From positions 62,001 to 126,000 of the forward strand of contig NZ_JBHLWI010000001.1 in the NCBI RefSeq assembly GCF_042432905.1: DNA of 64,000 nucleotides. The letters run 5' to 3'. The DNA comes from Fontibacter flavus. Its GTDB lineage: Bacteria > Bacteroidota > Bacteroidia > Cytophagales > Cyclobacteriaceae. The position numbers were made by a program, and so were the translations under genes. Below are positions 61,394-64,000 of this stretch, piece after piece. Under the pieces are notes generated by a model. The model did not search any database, had not been told where the DNA came from, and saw nothing but the letters and a program-made list of their open reading frames with translations. How positions within the stretch are numbered: position 1 is the first letter of the stretch; each line of letters begins with the position of its first letter.

Positions 61394-62305
61394 ATGTTCA
61401 ATAAAACATTTGCACTGATCTTAACTGCTTCATTAGCCCTTTATGGTCAGATCCATGCACAAATTGAAGACAAAAAGAATATCGTAGCCAAAAATGCCCA
61501 ATTAGTCAAAGTCGCTGATGGATTTACGTTTACTGAAGGGCCGGCTGTCCATCGGAATGGAGATGTTTTTTTTACTGACCAGCCCAATGATAAAATCATC
61601 AAATGGTCAGCTACAAGAAATGAAGTAAGCATATTCAAAGAAAATGCGGGCCGATCAAACGGTATGTTTTTTGATAGGATGGGCAATCTGATTACCTGTG
61701 CCGATGAGGACAATCAACTTTGGTCCATTGATGACAAGGGCAATGCAAAAGTGCTTATTGAAAATTTTAAAGGAAAATTATTAAATGGCCCGAATGACTT
61801 ATGGATAGCTCCAAATGGCGGCATCTATATAACAGATCCCCTGTACAAAAGACCTTATTGGTCAAGAGATCCTGAAATGCAGCAAGATGGTGAACACCTG
61901 TATTACTTAGCCCCTAACAAATTACAGTTTTTCAGAGTAGATGAAAACCTGGTCAAGCCAAATGGACTGATCGGTACACCTGATGGCAAAAAGCTCTATG
62001 TTGCAGATATTGGAGACAACAAAACCTATGTTTATGACATTGAAGAAGATGGATACCTCAAAAACAGAAGATTATTCGTCGAAATGGGTTCTGATGGCAT
62101 GACTATAGATAACCGTGGCAACGTCTATCTTACAGGAAAAGGAGTTACCGTATTCAACCCTAAAGGTGAGAAGATAGCACATATCCCCGTAGAAGAAAAT
62201 TGGACTGCTAATGTAGTCTTTGGTGGTACAGAAAGAAAAACCCTGTTTATCACAGCAATGGGAGCAGTATACACCTTAAATATGAAAGTAAGAGGTGTTT
62301 ACTAA
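61394..62305 (+). CDS. SMP-30/gluconolactonase-family secreted protein
   Basis: The 303-residue protein has a signal peptide (MFNKTFALILTASLALYGQIHAQ) and a six-bladed beta-propeller with the family motifs FTEGPAVHRNGDVFFTDQ, NGMFFDRMGNLITCADED, LNGPNDLWIAPNGGIYITDP, KPNGLIGTPDGKKLYVAD and SDGMTIDNRGNVYLTG, which carry the metal-binding Glu, Asn and Asp residues. Family members hydrolyse lactones such as gluconolactone. It is periplasmic. A strong terminator follows. Confidence 0.9.
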   Translation: MFNKTFALILTASLALYGQIHAQIEDKKNIVAKNAQLVKVADGFTFTEGPAVHRNGDVFFTDQPNDKIIKWSATRNEVSIFKENAGRSNGMFFDRMGNLITCADEDNQLWSIDDKGNAKVLIENFKGKLLNGPNDLWIAPNGGIYITDPLYKRPYWSRDPEMQQDGEHLYYLAPNKLQFFRVDENLVKPNGLIGTPDGKKLYVADIGDNKTYVYDIEEDGYLKNRRLFVEMGSDGMTIDNRGNVYLTGKGVTVFNPKGEKIAHIPVEENWTANVVFGGTERKTLFITAMGAVYTLNMKVRGVY

Positions 62306-62315
62306 CCTACAGATT

Positions 62316-62362
62316 AAAAAAATCCCGCAGCATTTAAAAATCATAATGCTGCGGGATTTTTT
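62316..62362. terminator. Terminator between SMP-30 and DsbA-like genes
   Basis: AAAAAATCCCGCAGCATT and AATGCTGCGGGATTTTTT form an 18-bp stem with a 10-base loop between convergent genes; it can act in both directions. Confidence 0.9.
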
Positions 62363-62377
62363 CTTTTTAATGACAGT

Positions 62378-63088
62378 TTATTTGCAATTGCCTTCGGTAT
62401 CGCAATAAGCCCCAGAATCACTGGTTGTGATATCCAAAATAGGGTTATTTTTCACATGCTCTTCCCAAGCTTTTCGCAGACTTTCTTCAAAAACCTCCAA
62501 TGGTTGGGCACCTGAGATTCCATATTTTCTATCGAATACAAAAAATGGCACACCCCGTACTCCCAACATCCTGGATTCATAAATATCTTGCTCTACTTTG
62601 TCAGCATATTCGTTTGAATCCAAGCAAGATTTAACCCTTTCTTTCTCCAGACCAACCTCCATAGCCAAGGAAACAAGTGTTTCCATATCATCGATATTAG
62701 CTCCTTCAGTAAAATACGCTTTCAACAACCTTTCCTTCATCGCACCTCCTTTTTCCAAAGACTTAGCCAACTGCAGTACCCTATGGGCATTTTTGGCATT
62801 GGCCACAACAGTTTTATCCATTTGATAATGCAAATCTTCGGCTTTAGCCATATCGACTACCTGCTGTGTGATTAGTTTGGTTTGATCCAAACTCCAACCT
62901 TTTGTTTCTGAGAGATATTCCAGGGTACTTTTACTAGGATCAGTTACCATATCCGGATTTAATAGAAAACTTTTCCATTCGATTTTTACCTGATCCGAAA
63001 ATTCAAAAGATTTCAATGCCGCTTCAAGCCTTCTTTTTCCGATGTAACAAAATGGACACATGATGTCCGACCAAATTTCTATTTTCAT
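62378..63088 (-). CDS. DsbA-family (FrnE-like) oxidoreductase
   Basis: From the ATG at 63088 the protein has 236 residues. It has the thioredoxin-fold active site CPFC (Cys11, Cys14) in IWSDIMCPFCYIGKRR, LNPDMVTDPSKSTLEYL, AHRVLQLAKSL and GVRGVPFFVFDRKYGISGAQP with the cis-Pro, all typical of FrnE-like DsbA proteins. There is no signal peptide, so it is cytosolic. The C-terminus ends SDSGAYCDTEGNCK, adding a second Cys pair. An earlier start at 63112 would overlap nothing useful. Confidence 0.9.
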   Translation of the reverse strand: MKIEIWSDIMCPFCYIGKRRLEAALKSFEFSDQVKIEWKSFLLNPDMVTDPSKSTLEYLSETKGWSLDQTKLITQQVVDMAKAEDLHYQMDKTVVANAKNAHRVLQLAKSLEKGGAMKERLLKAYFTEGANIDDMETLVSLAMEVGLEKERVKSCLDSNEYADKVEQDIYESRMLGVRGVPFFVFDRKYGISGAQPLEVFEESLRKAWEEHVKNNPILDITTSDSGAYCDTEGNCK

Positions 63089-63131
63089 CTTATTCCGTTT
63101 ACTTTGGTACATTAATCAAAATCACCACAGA

Positions 63132-63299
63132 ATGGTTCAAAAAAAACGAACAAAAGAATGTCCTTCTTGTGCTATGCAAGTAGATAAAACTGCTGAATTC
63201 TGCCCCATTTGCAATTTTCATTTTCCAAGAAAAAAACTTATTTACCAATGGGTTGCAATTTTATTGGCTTTGTTTTTTCTATTGGTGTTCATCCTGTGA
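63132..63299 (+). CDS. Small zinc-ribbon membrane protein, 55 aa
   Basis: From the ATG at 63132 (MVQKKRTKECPSCAMQVDK) the protein has two CxxC pairs, CPSC and CPIC, forming a zinc ribbon (about residues 10-30), followed by a single C-terminal membrane helix (about 37-55, WVAILLALFFLLVFIL). Such small zinc-ribbon membrane proteins are common and of unknown role. The region upstream of this ATG overlaps the divergent DsbA promoter, so a longer form is unlikely. Confidence 0.65.
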   Translation: MVQKKRTKECPSCAMQVDKTAEFCPICNFHFPRKKLIYQWVAILLALFFLLVFIL

Positions 63300-63390
63300 A
63301 ATTGATGATTTCAAAAGGTTCTTCTATATTAAGTCTAGACTTCAATCAAATATAAAAAACCATCCAGTGAGTACAGCCACAGGATGATTC

Positions 63391-64000
63391 TTACACCATT
63401 TCCAAGTGATTCTTCAAAGAGTCGAGGACGGCATCTGCTACTAAATGATAGAAAACATCTGGATTATTGTCTACCTGTACTGCCTCCAAAGCTTTGTAAT
63501 AGGCCAATCGGGATGTAAGGTCTCCTTTAAGATTGGCAATGGTCAGCCCATGTTTCAGTAAAATCAAATTCATTACTAGCCTGCTGGTACGGCCATTCCC
63601 ATCAATAAAAGGATGGATACTCACCAATCGCTCATGCATTTCTGCTGCCAGAATTACAGGGTGAAGTGTGCTTTTCTGCTGATCATAATGCAGAAAATAT
63701 TCCTCCATCAACTTTTCTAACATAAACGGCTGAGGTGGCACATGCTCGCTTCCGGATATCCTAACTGGCACCTTTCTATATCTTCCGGCATTATCTTTAT
63801 CTATCCCCTTCAGAATTAAATAATGTAACTCCATTAGAACCCTTGGACCGAAATCCATTTTGTCAGATACCAGCTGCTCAATATAAGAAACAGCTTCAGC
63901 ATGGTTTATAGCCTCCAAATGCTCCCTCATTGATTTCCCTCCTATGGTTATCCCTTCATTTACGACCAAGTGAGTCTCTTGAAGGCTAAGCGTATTCCCT
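63391..64000 (-). CDS. Fic family protein (C-terminal part, cut by window edge)
   Basis: The frame remains open to the right edge: residues GNTLSLQETHLVVNEGITIGG precede the visible part, so the gene begins outside. The catalytic Fic motif HPFIDGNGRTSRLVMNLILL is intact, with the flap segment GRYRKVPVRISGSEHVPPQP upstream. Fic enzymes transfer AMP from ATP to protein hydroxyls. The inhibitory helix motif (S/T)xxxE(G/N) would lie at or just beyond the window edge, so whether the protein is self-inhibited cannot be seen. A toxin-antitoxin role is not supported by visible neighbours. Confidence 0.9.
   Translation of the reverse strand, partial: GNTLSLQETHLVVNEGITIGGKSMREHLEAINHAEAVSYIEQLVSDKMDFGPRVLMELHYLILKGIDKDNAGRYRKVPVRISGSEHVPPQPFMLEKLMEEYFLHYDQQKSTLHPVILAAEMHERLVSIHPFIDGNGRTSRLVMNLILLKHGLTIANLKGDLTSRLAYYKALEAVQVDNNPDVFYHLVADAVLDSLKNHLEMV

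Noticed and set aside
63391..64000. Fic gene as a complete short protein starting at TTG 63969
   Set aside because: The frame continues to the window edge with family-like residues (GNTLSLQETHL), so the gene is cut by the window rather than truncated.

Overview
The window looks like a chromosomal stretch from a member of the phylum Bacteroidota, most likely the order Cytophagales and plausibly the family Cyclobacteriaceae (family is an inference). Evidence: AT-rich intergenic DNA, -7 boxes of the TAnnTTTG type, few Shine-Dalgarno sequences, a TonB-dependent receptor paired with a DUF4249 lipoprotein, LytS/LytTR regulators, Bat (VWA/TPR) proteins, SatD/DUF3307 and a glycine-lipid-type acyltransferase pair. 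No phage genes, transposases or CRISPR arrays were seen.

Layout. 1-2.8 kb: the end of queA, an orphan LytTR protein, a PAS protein with a degenerate kinase domain and a small unknown gene. 3.2-3.6 kb: tRNA-Ser, tRNA-Pro and tRNA-Leu, each followed by a hairpin. 3.7-5.2 kb: a sulfatase remnant facing an exported formylglycine-generating-enzyme homologue. 5.3-6.8 kb: SatD/DUF3307 operon behind four evenly spaced palindromic sites. 7-9.4 kb: small membrane protein, LytS-type kinase and LytTR regulator. 9.4-12.1 kb: AI-2E exporter family protein, Nudix-like regulator and a dead hydrolase gene. 12.2-20.8 kb: M28 peptidase, rRNA methyltransferase, TonB receptor/DUF4249, BatB/BatC. 20.9-29.6 kb: a run of plus-strand housekeeping genes (thiolase, YwqK-like, purC, STAS, RNase Z, queuosine precursor transporter, BASS transporter, acyltransferase, HPPD). 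29.6-29.8 kb: a candidate structured RNA. 29.9-38 kb: lipoproteins, phosphosugar mutase, aspartoacylase-like, murB, dCMP deaminase, DUF202, TerC. 38.1-43.2 kb: ppx and ppk1 convergent, then gyrB.

43.5-46.5 kb is the most interesting region: a light-driven proton pump rhodopsin (DTE motif, Met at the tuning site, Gly at the carotenoid-antenna window) followed by crtY and blh, which supply beta-carotene and retinal. crtY carries a single-base frameshift in this sequence, and a strong hairpin separates it from the rhodopsin gene. 46.4-48.6 kb: CoA-binding protein and two acyltransferases resembling GlsB/GlsA. 48.8-64 kb: SDR, exported protein, RlmI-like methyltransferase, class III aminotransferase, penicillin acylase, MsrB, a DUF2752/TM2/DUF4097 overlapping operon, MpaB-like oxygenase, AbgT transporter, SMP-30 lactonase, DsbA-like protein, zinc-ribbon protein and a Fic protein cut by the window edge.

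Larger patterns: degenerate 7-bp tandem repeats occur in several gaps, and several convergent gene pairs share a TTAA or TTAG stop tetranucleotide.
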